Translations under genes and position numbers: made by a program
Notes under the pieces: model-generated
Seen by the model: the letters and a program-made list of their open reading frames with translations, nothing else
Told to the model about the DNA's origin: nothing
Databases searched by the model: none
From: Aspidiotus rigidus
Taxonomy: Eukaryota > Arthropoda > Insecta > Hemiptera > Diaspididae
Direction: 5' to 3'
DNA length: 64,000 nt
Assembly: GCA_035079385.1 (NCBI GenBank)
Contig: JAVHKY010000016.1
Coordinates: 5,813,501-5,877,500 of the forward strand
Shown here: positions 1 to 10,900 of the stretch, piece by piece
How the letters are laid out: every line of letters starts with the position of its first letter
Position numbering within the stretch: position 1 is the first letter of the stretch

Positions 1-2718
1 TAATTAAGAGGAAGTAGAAATACGGCAGCTTAAAAAATTGGGTAGGTACCGCCAACGCCTTTTGGGAAAAATAATATTTCACTTGTCACGCGCTGTAGCC
101 CCGTAACATTCCATTTATAGAAAAAATCTGTAGATAACTTTTTTATAGGAAATTTTACGAGGAACAATTTTTATTTGAACATTTATTCTCTAAAATTATT
201 TGTTCGCGAATTAGAGATAGAAAGTTGAAAAATTCCCCCCTTCCCCTCTGCCGGAAAAAGCTCCACTCGGAATGTTAGAGAAACTTGGGAGAAGACTCAC
301 GAGGAGGTTCCTAACAACTTCTCCAAGTTTTGCTTCTGTACCATTTAAAGTTCAGACAATGGCTAATTTTACTGGACTACATGAAAAAATCTTCATGACG
401 TCATACCAGCTGCCTTCTCCACAACCTCATCGATCTATAGCTCGAAGGTCAAAATTCTTTTCAATTCCTCCTCCTTCTTTCCTCATGTAGCTCCAAATTT
501 GAAATTTTTCCAAAACTCATTTTCATTTATAAGGAGTTTGAGGAATTTGGTAGCCTTGCCTACTCACAGATGAAGTATGTTTTTGTGCCGATAGTGCCTC
601 TGATGTCGTTACAAATCATTTACCTATGCGCGCAAACGTTATTTTACAGACAATATATCTCGACCTAGTATAGAGGGATGAAACTTTGTCTTTTGAACTT
701 AGGTATCCATTTTGGAGAATACAACTTTTGATTTTGGCTTCTAGTTCCAATCTTTCCCGGCTTTTGACTTCCAACTACTAAGGCGCTCCAGCTTTCCCAT
801 CTCTTCAAATACGGGCAAACAGAAAGGAGGAAAGAAAAAAAAAAAAAAGTTGCAAAAAGGTTGAGTGCCGACCCTTAGAAAGTTCGTTCAAAGCTTTCGG
901 CTCGCATCTTAAACTCATTTCGGGGTGGAAGTTCTCCGATTTTCAAGTTTTTACCTACCTATATAATTATGATGTTCTATTGAAAATTTCCGCGCGATGG
1001 TCCATTTTTGAATAAATGAAGGGTCTTGATCAGTCCCAGTATAGTTAAATCTTCTCGAATAATCTTTCTCAAACCGCGGATTACAATGACGAAAACACTT
1101 CATAAATTTGTTTTTCGATTAAGTCATTCATAAACCGTAACCTATATTATTGTTTCGGAATTGGTTGTGGTATTCTCAAGATAAAATGTAGGCTACATAT
1201 ATACGCGCAAAAGACTCAGTCATAACACTATTCCAAGAATTTATTTTTGGCTCTCAAATTTTTTAAAACTTGGTGGAAAAATAATTTATGGGATTGTAGC
1301 AATTATATTATAGTATTTGATCTCGACGAACTGCAGTATCGTTGAAAAACGGAAATCATTGCAAAAGGAAACTCATTATCGTACAATTACGAGTATTATC
1401 TATGGAATTCCGTTTCCCAGAAGAGGCGGTTTCGATAACCGGCGCGCGTATTTAATAAAATTTTATGAACTAATTTCGTAAAAACATAGATTTTTTGATG
1501 TGGGCGGTCAACCATGGAATATAGGCTAGCGGCACTCGATATTTCGTGATAAATACTTTTTTCATTCATGAAACTAGGATAATATAGGCCTGTAAAATCA
1601 TCATGACTTTATCTGCAAGGTCCTTTTTGTTCCACGAAAGCGAGCTTATTAAATTTATTAAATTTGATTCTACTCTAGAATGTCTTATCGCAGTATATAC
1701 CGCTATGCCACGAGTTTGCAATAAAAGATGTAAGACACGAAAAATCACATTTAAAAACAAACATACCTTTAAACAATTCTTCTATCCACACTTCAAGCCA
1801 AAAGGAAGAGATATAAGGCCTGTGCAGACATTTTTCCAATTTATACGGATGTATATAGCGCCATCCTCTTCATTCCGACGAAGATTTGACTGATCCTGAT
1901 CAAGTAAACATTTCTAGCGAGTTTCGACCCAGATCCCGAAGGACTTACGATATTTGGATGTTTGTTTTAACTTGGGAGGGGAAGGGGAAGGAGATTCGTG
2001 GCTCGCAGATCGAGTAAGAAATAAGGACTGGGTAGATGGGATTTTAACGAAAGAAGTAGGAGTTGGGGAAACTGGGCCATAGACGCAAGAAAGTTGAGGG
2101 TAAACGATCATGAGCGGAATTGTATAGAGAAGGAATTCCAGCCTCAGCAAATAAGCTGAGCGCACGATTGGTCTGAACGTGGGGAAGCTGATTTTATTGC
2201 ATCGAGTGATTTAGGAACAATTTGTCAGCCTGTCTGCCGAATCGGGATCAGTAGTCCAGGTGAGAGTAGATTAGAGCTAAAGGAGGAGTTTGCGACTGAA
2301 ACCGTTGCGAGTGTGGGATAGATATTTGAGGACATCTAGTGAATTTAGACATATGGCTTCGAAGAACTTGATGTTTGGACTCCAAGAGTAGATGGAATCT
2401 AAGGTAAGACTAGGGAATTCAGCGGAGGATGGGTGGCTGATCTGGAAGTTTTGGAGAAGCAGTTCAGCGCTAGAGGAAAGACGTAAGTGATTTTGATGAT
2501 TTTCTCGCTATAAAAACGGAATCCACGATTCGAAGCCCATAGGGAGACCTTATCAAGGGTGCCGCTCATTTGAGATTTGTAAAATCATCTGCATGAATAA
2601 ATTGATTTTTTCAACTGGGAGCCTATTTTATGGGGGGAGGGGGATTTGAAAAGAATGACGAATGCCGTTCGGCAAAGCTTGAAAATGTCGACCTCTGAGC
2701 TATCCATGATAGGAGGAG
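1..2718. other. Gene-free stretch
   Basis: No open frame here resembles a known protein. Single decayed minisatellite cores appear near 420-490 (TCGATCTATAGCTCGAAGG) and 2690-2720. A TGACGTCA lies near 396. Confidence 0.5.
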
Positions 2719-5335
2719 GAACGCGAAAGACGAATACTCCGAAGGGAGAGTAAAGCATGCAAACCGCAGAAAAATAAAAGACGACGAGCGCTTTCGGTTA
2801 ATAAACCATCTTCAAGCCTGAAATGAAAGCAACTGACAAATAAATGAGAAGAATGAGGTATTAAGATCGTTCAAACGAGAAATCGCGGTGTGAGTCATAA
2901 ACCAGTTCGATCAAGCCACCTTCCGGAATGTACGAGTTGAGTACAGTGATACTGTCAGTGTTGAGATGACGCATTATCTCTATATTTTCGAGGGCGATGC
3001 GCTTACGGTAGGAATTCTCCTTATGGAGGAGCTTTTCGGATCCCTCGCGGAAGCTGTGGTCGCTGTTTATCAAATGATCAGCAAAAGCTGACTCCCCTAA
3101 GCGTCCCTTCTCCCAAGACTTCAGGTGCTTAGCTACTCTAACTTTCATTTGGCGACTGGTTTCACAAATATAAAAGCCTCCACAATTCCTACATTCCAAC
3201 TTATAAACACCACTCCTCTCATCAACAGGTATGGGGTCCTTCAGTCTCAGAAACAACCCCTTAACTGTTGTAGAGTTGTAGAACGCGGGTCTGAAGCCAA
3301 AAGGCGGAGGGCCCAACCCAATTGGAGGGAAAACTTCCCCAGAAAAGGGAGACTGATCCAACGCAACCGACGATCACGCATCATGTCTCGGGGGAGGGAG
3401 GTGGTGGAATCAAGAATGCTCCTTGTAACTTTCCTCCAAACCATCACGTCAACGTCGACATTGACCCCATTCACTCTGGCCAGGTGTTTTATTGTGAATA
3501 ACTCTTTCTTGAAGGCAGACTGACTCAAAGGAATACAAGTCAGTCTGTGAACTAGGCTATGAAAGGCAACCATCTTGTGAGCAACAGGACCGAACAAACC
3601 ACCGTGGACTAAAATATCGAACGTAGTATCTTTCCTGTCAATTCCAAACTTATGGATACCGTCTATTATAGAGATCGATAAATCCAAAAAGTTAATGGAA
3701 AATACCGCTATTTCCAACGTAAATTTGATGGAAGGGAGGGTACCAGGAATTGAGATACCTCAGAAACTCACCAAGGAGATCTGGGTGACCAGTCCAGGTA
3801 CATAGAACGTCATCAACATACCTGTACCAATAGTGAATATGATTACGTTACACCTGGTTCGAGGAAAAGAGGTCAAGTTCAAACTTAGACATGAAAATTT
3901 CGGAGATAAGGGAGCCTAAAGGTGATCCAATAGGGATCTCTACTTCATCAAGAAACTCAATTTTCCTTCAAATTTACAGTAGTTGGGGGACCAGCAAGTA
4001 TTCGAAAGATCGAAAGATTCCTGAAGCTCATTGTGAGGAATATTGGCTTTAACGAGTAGCTCACCCATACGCTGGATAGTAGCAGCCTTAGGAATATTCG
4101 GGAACAAACCAACAACATCAAACGAGCAGATGGTCGTTCCCGGGGGAAGACTTACGCCCTTCAGAACGTCAGTTGAAGAGGCCGAATTCAAGACCGAACG
4201 AGGAGATTCAAAATCAATGCGTTTTTTGAACCAACGGTCCAGGAGTTTGGCAAGGAGGTAGGTGGGGGAGGAGACGAAAGAAACAACAGGTCGCATCGGG
4301 GTATTGTTCTTATGCACTTTGGGCAGCCCGTAGAGGAGGGGTGGAGTGGGGTTAGGAACAAGGAAGGCTTTTTTCAAAGCAGGAGTTTTGATAATGGCCT
4401 CACTCCTGTTGATGACACTCCTAACTTCTTTGACGTGCTTAGGAAAGCTGAAATCCTCACTCTCTTTAGCACCACACTGCTGTAGAACTTCATGGACCTT
4501 AGAATAATAGGCCGACCTCTCCATCACTAGAACAGCGTTGCCTTTGTCACCCTTAGTGACGATTAAATCTCCCTCTTTCATCTTCCTCCTTAAACCCTGA
4601 ATCACTCCTCCCAATTTATTACACATGCGAGGGAGGGGGTTATTACGGACTAATTCGGCACAGACTTTCTGGGGATTGAAACCAGGACCATCTTAATCGC
4701 AAGATCCGCAACAACATTCGTCAAGGTTTCATCATTCTTGAGGGGAGGCAGACTGAATTTCAAACCTTTCTCAAGGAGGGCTGTTTCGTCACTATCAAAC
4801 ACTACCTGACTATTATTTATGAGGGGGGGGGATGGAATTTATGAACGACAACACCATCACTCACCATTTCCTCAACCACATCCTCATTAACCTTCATTAG
4901 GGAGGACAACTTCTTATTTTTCTTCTCCTTCAAATTCACCTCAAACTTCCGACACTTTTCATATATTGACGTCCCGCATAAAGTAATCAAACTCAAAGGG
5001 GGGGGGGGAGCATGTCGGAGAGTCTCGAATGGACCATAAGGTTTAATATAGTCGTAATATTAAATTTACCATACCATCTTCGCAACTCTGTTCTGATCCA
5101 CTTCTCCCTCATATAATTTTCCAGTTTCTTAGTCGTAACCTTACAATCGGAATAAAGCCGAAATTTAACGAACTTGGGTCTCAAATGCAACACTAAACAC
5201 CGACGAAGAAACCAAATATGAGAGGAAAACGAAGCGCGTTGCTTCCGAAATTTCAGAAAAAGGAACTGTAAATACGCCGCAGAAGCGTTCTCAATTAAAC
5301 GAATCTCCCTTCGGAGTATTCGTCTTTCGCGTTTA
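2719..5335 (-). mobile_element. Penelope-like element PLE1, degenerate, near full length
   Basis: On the minus strand, from high to low coordinate, the element holds an N-terminal region, a reverse transcriptase and a GIY-YIG endonuclease, which is the order of Penelope-like elements. It is bounded by ~32-bp inverted repeats at 2719-2750 and 5304-5335 (CGAATACTCCGAAGGGAGA on the left arm). Just inside the 3' end (about 2785-2825) is a hairpin followed by GAAAGCGC, similar to the hammerhead-like termini of this class. Frame breaks show it is dead. It is related to PLE2 at 25.7-26.8 kb and clearly different from PLE3 at 39.4 kb. Confidence 0.85.
2861..5193 (-). pseudogene. PLE1 reverse transcriptase / GIY-YIG endonuclease, broken
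   Basis: Pieces in order: 5193-4993 (N-terminal, MREKWIRTELRRWYGKF), about 4810-4690 (LLEKGLKFSLPPLK, typical of PLE N-termini), 4626-3940 (VTKGDKGNAVLVM, YGLPKVHK, then SFDVVGLFPNIP as the RT motif with the first catalytic Asp), about 3930-3790 (PIGSPLGSLISEIFM, then YVDDVL as the catalytic YxDD), 3717-3247 (INFLDLSISI thumb region), and 3361-2861 (GIY-YIG). Several frameshifts separate these. In the nuclease, GVY is kept but the YIG position reads YIC and the following Gly is Ser, so activity is doubtful even apart from the frameshifts. A zinc-ligand pair (C-x2-C) lies between GVY and YIC, as in other PLEs. Confidence 0.85.
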
Positions 5336-5359
5336 TTATGGATAGCCGTAAGTTGAAGG

Positions 5360-5530
5360 AACGGATTCGTTTAATAGGAGGAGGACTTGGAAAAATTTCG
5401 ACTTTCAAGCTATGATGGGAGAAGGACTTGAAAAAAATTCGATCTCCGAGCTGATGGGTGGGCAACTTGAAAAAATCTCGACTTTCAAGCTGTTATGATG
5501 GGAGAGGGACTTAAAAAAATTTCACGTGAA
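5360..5530. repeat. Dispersed minisatellite copy, three core units
   Basis: Units read GGACTTGGAAAAATTTCGAC, then TTTCAAGCTATGATGGGAGA; they are the reverse complement of the 23.3-24.3 kb core and more diverged. The copy lies just outside the right inverted repeat of PLE1. Confidence 0.7.
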
Positions 5531-5540
5531 CTCCCAAGGT

Positions 5541-5670
5541 GGCGAGGAACAAAATTTAAAATAAAGAGTATCAACGAGAAATCACCATAAAATAGGGATC
5601 CTGTTTGCCTCGATTAACACAGTTAATAAAGGCAACCCGAGCAGCTAACGAACTAGGCTGCAAGTTTTTT
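5541..5670 (+). repeat. Dispersed repeat, partner at 31532-31665
   Basis: Both copies contain CAAGGTGG(C/T)GAGGA and, later, TTTGCCTCGATTAAC followed by CAGTTAAT and a GCAAC string. Identity is moderate. In both places the segment directly follows minisatellite-type sequence. Confidence 0.6.
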
Positions 5671-6721
5671 CATTTAATTTTTCTTCAGCTGGAGTCGTCA
5701 AGATAGAAAATGGAGGAAGACGTGAAGTGAAATTTTCTACTCTCTGATGACGTCATAGATAGGCTGGCCGACCTACCTGAAGGACAGGAAATTTCCCGAG
5801 TTTATTGAGTGAAGTGGCTTTAAGCTCTATAGGCCCACGAACTTGGCTGAAATTCTGGAGGCTTTTGGCGTACATGAGCCTAGACTAGGTCAGAACCTGC
5901 AGTGATACTTGGCAGTGTTGAAAAACTAGGTACTTCGACTTTTATTTGCTAAGTATGTTCATAATAATAAAAAATAATTATTCGTAAGAAGAAAAATGAA
6001 TGAAATTGTATGACTGAGACTGGCAAATTGTCGGTGAAATACGATATCTGTTTCCCGGCCGTTCGTTTTCCGGGAATATCACCTACAAAGAGAGTGCACA
6101 CGTGCTAAAACGTAAGTTACCGCTAGTTTCCCGCGGACAATCGATGAAATTTGTAATACGAGTATAATATGTTACATTTTACATAAATGAAGCATTAGCA
6201 GGATTACTTGAGTATAATATTTCGTACGGAACACGATAGACAATAAACATAGGCCTACCCTGGCTAAACACTCTGAATATTACAAACGGCAAAAATGTTC
6301 TCTAATTTTCCAAGCGTTCCAAAGTAATTTAAATCAAGAGCTAACAACAAGAATTCGAAAATCTTGAACGACTCCAGCCTATCTATCATACGTAGAAGTG
6401 AATTTTGGAAAAATTTTATGCATGAGCTTCATGGCTGGGCGAGGAATCGACTCCATTGATTACTGATAACGACTCAGAGAGGTGTCATCGATCTATCATT
6501 TTTTGAAAGTCGTCTCTCAGAATAAATTTTCTACGTCCGCTCTAAGGTCTGGTCCTTCATCAATGCCATACTGATAAGATCGCGAACCGAAACAAATCGA
6601 CTTTGAGAAACTTTCATTTTTTGGTAAGAACGTACGTAAAATCAGCTGAGCACACTTTTCGGTAATTCTCTTTTTCGATTTCTTCTGTCTTCTCATCAGT
6701 ATGGCATGTCCACATAATATA
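5671..6721. other. Gene-free stretch between PLE1 and FB1
   Basis: AT-rich sequence with one GATGACGTCAT near 5746. No coding signal was seen. Confidence 0.5.
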
Positions 6722-7049
6722 CAGGGTGAGGCAGAAAGATGTTACCAGTTGAATGGGAGTTTGCGCTAAATCTGTCGTAGCGCGAAAACGCAAAACGTTA
6801 GAGAATGTACGAATTTTGTATCTTAATTTTATCTTTAATTTGAACCGGACCCAAAGTTTCTACGACTTTTCTGAGCTGAGTTATGGACCAAAATGTGCCG
6901 AAAATTCATCAAATCGTTAGGGTTCCCAAAGTAGGGTTTGAAAATTAATTAATTTACAGTACTGAACTGAATTTCAAAAATTTTAATAATTAAATTATTG
7001 TTTTTTAAGTGAATTTGGATGGGGAAAACGAAAAAAAATAGTAACAAAA

Positions 7050-8770
7050 CCCTAAGGAGCACCAAAGTGGGTTAATGGGCCCAAAAAGGGTCAAAATTTC
7101 CCCAAGGTGGAAAATCGCTCAAATTTTTGAATTGTAAATCGATTTTGAAGTGGAATTTCGCGCTGAGTCCGAAAAAAAATGTTTAAAAAATTCTTCGAAG
7201 CACCGAAATAGGTTATTGGGCCCAGAAAGGGTCAAAATTTCGCTAATTTGGAAAATTGTTCAAACTTTCAAATTTAAATTCGATTTTCAAGCGGAATTTT
7301 GCGCTGAGTTCGAAAAAAATGTTCACAGAGTTCTTCGAAGCACCAAAAAGGGGTTAGTGGGTCCAAAAAGGGCCAAAACTTTCCCAAATTGGAAAATTGT
7401 TCAAATTTTTAAATTTTAATTCGATTTTCGAGTGAAATTTTGCGCTGAGTTCGAAAAAAAATCTCACAGAGTTCTTAGAAGCACCAAAAAGGGGTTAATG
7501 GGCCCAAAAAAGGTCAAAATTTTCCCAAATAGGAAAATCGTTCAAATTTTTAAATTTTAATTTGATTTTCGAGTGAAATTTTGCGCTGAGTTCGAAAAAA
7601 AATCTCACAGAGTTCTTCGAAGCACCAAAAAGGGGTTAATGGGCCCAAAAAGGGTCAAAATTTCGCCAAATTGGAAAATTGTTCAAACTTTCAAATTTAA
7701 ATTCGATTTTCGAGTGAAATTTTGCGCTGAGTTCAAAAAAAATGTTCACAGAGTTCTTCAAAGCACCAAAAAGGGGTTAATGGGCCCAAAAAAGGTCAAA
7801 ATTTTCCCAAATAGGAAAATCGTTCAAATTTTTTAATTTTAATTTGATTTTCGAGTGAAATTTTGCGCTGAGTTCGAAAAAAAATCTCACAGAGTTCTTA
7901 GAAGCACCAAAAAGGGGTTAATGGGCCCAAAAAAGGTCAAAATTTTCCCAAATAGGAAAATCGTTCAAATTTTTAAATTTTAATTTGATTTTCGAGTGAA
8001 ATTTTGCGCTGAGTTCGAAAAAAAATCTCACAGAGTTCTTCGAAGCACCAAAAAGGGGTTAATGGGCCCAAAAAGGGTCAAAATTTCGCCAAATTGGAAA
8101 ATTGTTCAAACTTTCAAATTTAAATTCGATTTTCGAGTGAAATTTTGCGCTGAGTTCAAAAAAAATGTTCACAGAGTTCTTCAAAGCACCAAAAAGGGGT
8201 TAATGGGCCCAAAAAAGGTCAAAATTTTCCCAAATAGGAAAATCGTTCAAATTTTTTAATTTTAATTTGATTTTCGAGTGAAATTTTGCGCTGAGTTCGA
8301 AAAAAAATCTCACAGAGTTCTTCAAAGCACCCAAAAGGGGTTAGTGGGCCCAAAAAGGGCCAAAACTTTCTCAAATTGGAAAATTGTTCAAATTTTTAAA
8401 TTTTAATTCGATTTTCAAGTGGAATTTTGCGCTGAGTTTGAAAAAAAATCTTACAGAGTTCTTAGAAGCACAAAAAAGGGGTTCCCAAAAAGAGCCAAAA
8501 TTTTCTCAAATTGGAAAATCGTTCAAATTTTCAAATTTTAATTCGATTTTCAAGTGGAATTTCGCGCTGAGTCCAAAACAAATGCTTAAATAATACTTCG
8601 GAGCACCAAAATGGGTTGATGGGCTCGAAGAGAATCAAAATTTCCCCAAGATGAATAATTGCGTAATCTTCAAATGTTGTCTTCAATTCTAGAGTAAATT
8701 TTGGCGCCGAGTCCAAAAAAAAATACTGAAATGGCCCTAGATGATCTCCAATATGAAAAATCAAAAATTC
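7050..8770 (+). repeat. 141-bp tandem array, about 12 units, in FB1 left half
   Basis: Units begin near GCACCAAAAAGGGGTTAATG and recur at about 7058, 7200, 7342, 7483, 7623, 7764, 7905, 8046, 8187, 8327, 8468 and 8600. Because 141 is divisible by three, open frames run through several units; they are not genes. A block of three units (about 7440-7862) is followed by an essentially exact copy (about 7863-8285), so a 423-bp higher-order duplication is recent. Confidence 0.92.
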
Positions 8771-8799
8771 TCATTCTGCAGTAGAATTGTTGATTCAGG

Positions 8800-9130
8800 G
8801 GATGGAAGGAATATCGACAAGTTCGTCTTCCGTTGAGTGCTTGCGGAGTGAGAGATCGACTAGCGTCAGGTGACGGATTCGAAAGAGGAAATTGCGGAAA
8901 TTCTCCTCATTTGGGGATTGGCAGGAGACGACAACTTCGTCTTCCGTTGAAGGTTCGCAGTGAGAGATCGACTAGGGCTCTGCGTATGATCAAAGCGGGA
9001 AAAAATGCGAAAACTCACGTTGTTTTCGGCAAAGAACGCAAAGTTGGTCTTCTGTTGCGTGCTTGCAATGAGAGATCAACTGACGCTCTACCAATGAGCG
9101 AAGCGGGCCAAACTGCAAAAACTCCTTGAT
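8800..9130 (-). repeat. 117-bp-type repeats, inverted set, FB1 centre left
   Basis: This holds about three diverged units with GTGAGAGATCGACTAG and TCGTCTTCCGTTGA, in the opposite orientation to those at 9130-10170. The base composition is richer in GC than the flanking 141-bp arrays. Confidence 0.65.
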
Positions 9131-10170
9131 TCAGGCAATGGGAGGGTACCGCGAATTCGGTCTTGCTCGTGATGAGCGATCAGCTACAGCTCACCGCGAG
9201 CTCATGACGAAAGACCAGCTTCACAGTATCGTTCCTTCCTTCGCGGGAATCTACGTGAATTTTCTCGCATCCGCCTGCCTCCGTCAAACCCAGGGCTTTG
9301 ATCGTTCTTTCACCGCGGGCTAATGAAGAAAGACGAGCTTCACAGTATCATTTCCTTCCTCGCGCGAACCTACGACAATTTTCTCGCATCCACCTGTCTC
9401 TATCAAACACGGGGCCTCCATCGTTCTCTCACCGCGAGCTCATGACGAAAGACCAGCCTCACAGTATCGTTCCTTCCTCGCGCGGAAGTACGAGAATTTT
9501 CTCGGATCCAGTGCCTTATCGAACGTAGGGCCTTGATCGTTCTCTCCACAACGGTCTCGGGATATCCTTCCCAGCACTGGCTGTGGAAACGAGAATTTTC
9601 TTGAATTCACCTTGGGCTGTTACAGCTCTCTCCTGGCGAGGTCACACTGGAACGCGATCTTCGGAGTATGTTTTTCACTATTACCTGAAACAACGAGAAT
9701 TTTCACGTACTCACCCAGTTAGATCAAACACAGGGCTCCAACTGGTCTCTCACTGCGAGCTCATGGCAGACAACAATCTTCCTAGTACCCTTCCCTACTT
9801 GGCGGGTCTCCACGGGAAATTTTTCGGATTTATCTGCCTTTATTGAACAGGGGGTCCTACCCGATCTCTCACCGCAAGCTCATAACAGAAGACAGTCTTA
9901 AGGACATCATTCCCTTCAGCGGGTTAAGCCCCGAGCAATTCCGGGCATTCGTCTGCCTCAATGAAATACTGAACTGTAGCTGATATCTCATCATGAACAT
10001 GACCAAATTCGCGGTATTATACCTCCCATTGGCTGAATCTAGGAGCTTTTGCACTGCTTCAAACATAAGTGGGACTTTCATCGCGGGCACGCAACAGAAG
10101 ACCAACTTTGCGGTATCATACCTTCCTTTGCCTGAAACAACGAGAGTTTTCGCACTTTTTCCCACCCGAG
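9130..10170 (+). repeat. ~117-bp tandem repeats, FB1 centre right
   Basis: Units contain CACCGCGAGCTCATGACGAA, then TTCACAGTATCGTTCCTTCC and GAATTTTCTCG. The clearest copies start near 9191, 9309 and 9426; later ones to about 10170 are more diverged. The short open frames across them do not resemble any protein. Confidence 0.75.
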
Positions 10171-10209
10171 ATCAATCTTTTATTCTCGCGAAGCGATTTC
10201 TATGAGAAC

Positions 10210-10690
10210 CAAATGAAATTGAAAAGACTAAGCGATTTTCCAAGTTGGTAAAATTGTAATCGTCTTTGGGCACTTGCACACATTTTGGTGCTTCGAAAAA
10301 TTATTCAACATTTTTTTTCTTTAAGCACACAATTTTACCCTAGAATCAAGAAAAACTTTGAAGATTAGGCAATTTTCTTCGTTTTGGAGAAATGTTGACC
10401 CTTTTTTGTCCCATAAACCCATTTTGGTGCTTCGCAGAATTTTTTATCAATTTTATTCAGATTCAGCGCCAAATGTTATCTCAGAATCGAGAAAAACTTC
10501 AAAGATTAGACGATTTTATCATTTTGGGAAAATTTCGACCCTCTTTGGGCCCATAAACCCACTTTAGTGCTTCGCAGAATTTTTTAACAATCTTATTCAG
10601 ATTCAGCGCTAAATTTTACTCCAGAATCGAGGAACACTTTGGAGACTACGCGATTCTTTCAATCATGGAAAATTGTCTTTCGATATAATT
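10210..10690 (-). repeat. 141-bp repeats, inverted set, FB1 right half
   Basis: About three units with CATTTTGGTGCTTCG near 10290, 10420 and 10560 are reverse-complement relatives of the left-half array (CGAAGCACCAAAA). They are more diverged and fewer than on the left, so the palindrome is asymmetric. Confidence 0.8.
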
Positions 10691-10900
10691 CACAACTTTG
10701 GGAACCCCTGCTGTGAAATTACGGCACATTTTGGTCCATAACTCGGCTCAGAAAAGTCGTAGAAACTTCGGATGTGGCTCAAATTAAAGATAAAATTGAG
10801 ATAGAAAATTCGTACATTTAAAGTATACGTCTAACGTTTTGCGACGACAGATTTAGCGCAAACTCCCATTTAACTGGTAACATCTTTCTGCCCCACCCTG

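Larger units (their letters stand above)
6722..10900. mobile_element. Foldback-like element FB1, 4.2 kb, mirrored tandem repeats
   Basis: Ends are CAGGGTGAGGCAGAAAGAT at 6722 and its inverted partner ending at 10900, with ~190-bp terminal inverted repeats (6722-6915 and 10709-10900). TATA flanks both ends (6718-6721, 10901-10904), compatible with a TA or TATA target duplication. Going inward, the left half has a 141-bp array and then a 117-bp-type array; the right half has the same two repeat types in reverse order and orientation. No transposase or other gene was found. The whole is a very long imperfect palindrome, as in Foldback and Galileo-type elements; assignment to a superfamily is not possible by eye. 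Confidence 0.8.

Noticed and set aside
1914..2165. Minus-strand frame as part of a LINE endonuclease
   Set aside because: No catalytic motif of the endonuclease could be found in any frame nearby.
7150..8593. Open frames of 69-89 codons in FB1, two with identical protein
   Set aside because: The 141-bp unit is divisible by three, so frames persist; the identical pair reflects the 423-bp duplication.
8800..10200. Possible transposase gene in the GC-richer centre of FB1
   Set aside because: All frames are short and follow the ~117-bp repeat; no DDE or helix-turn-helix pattern is seen.
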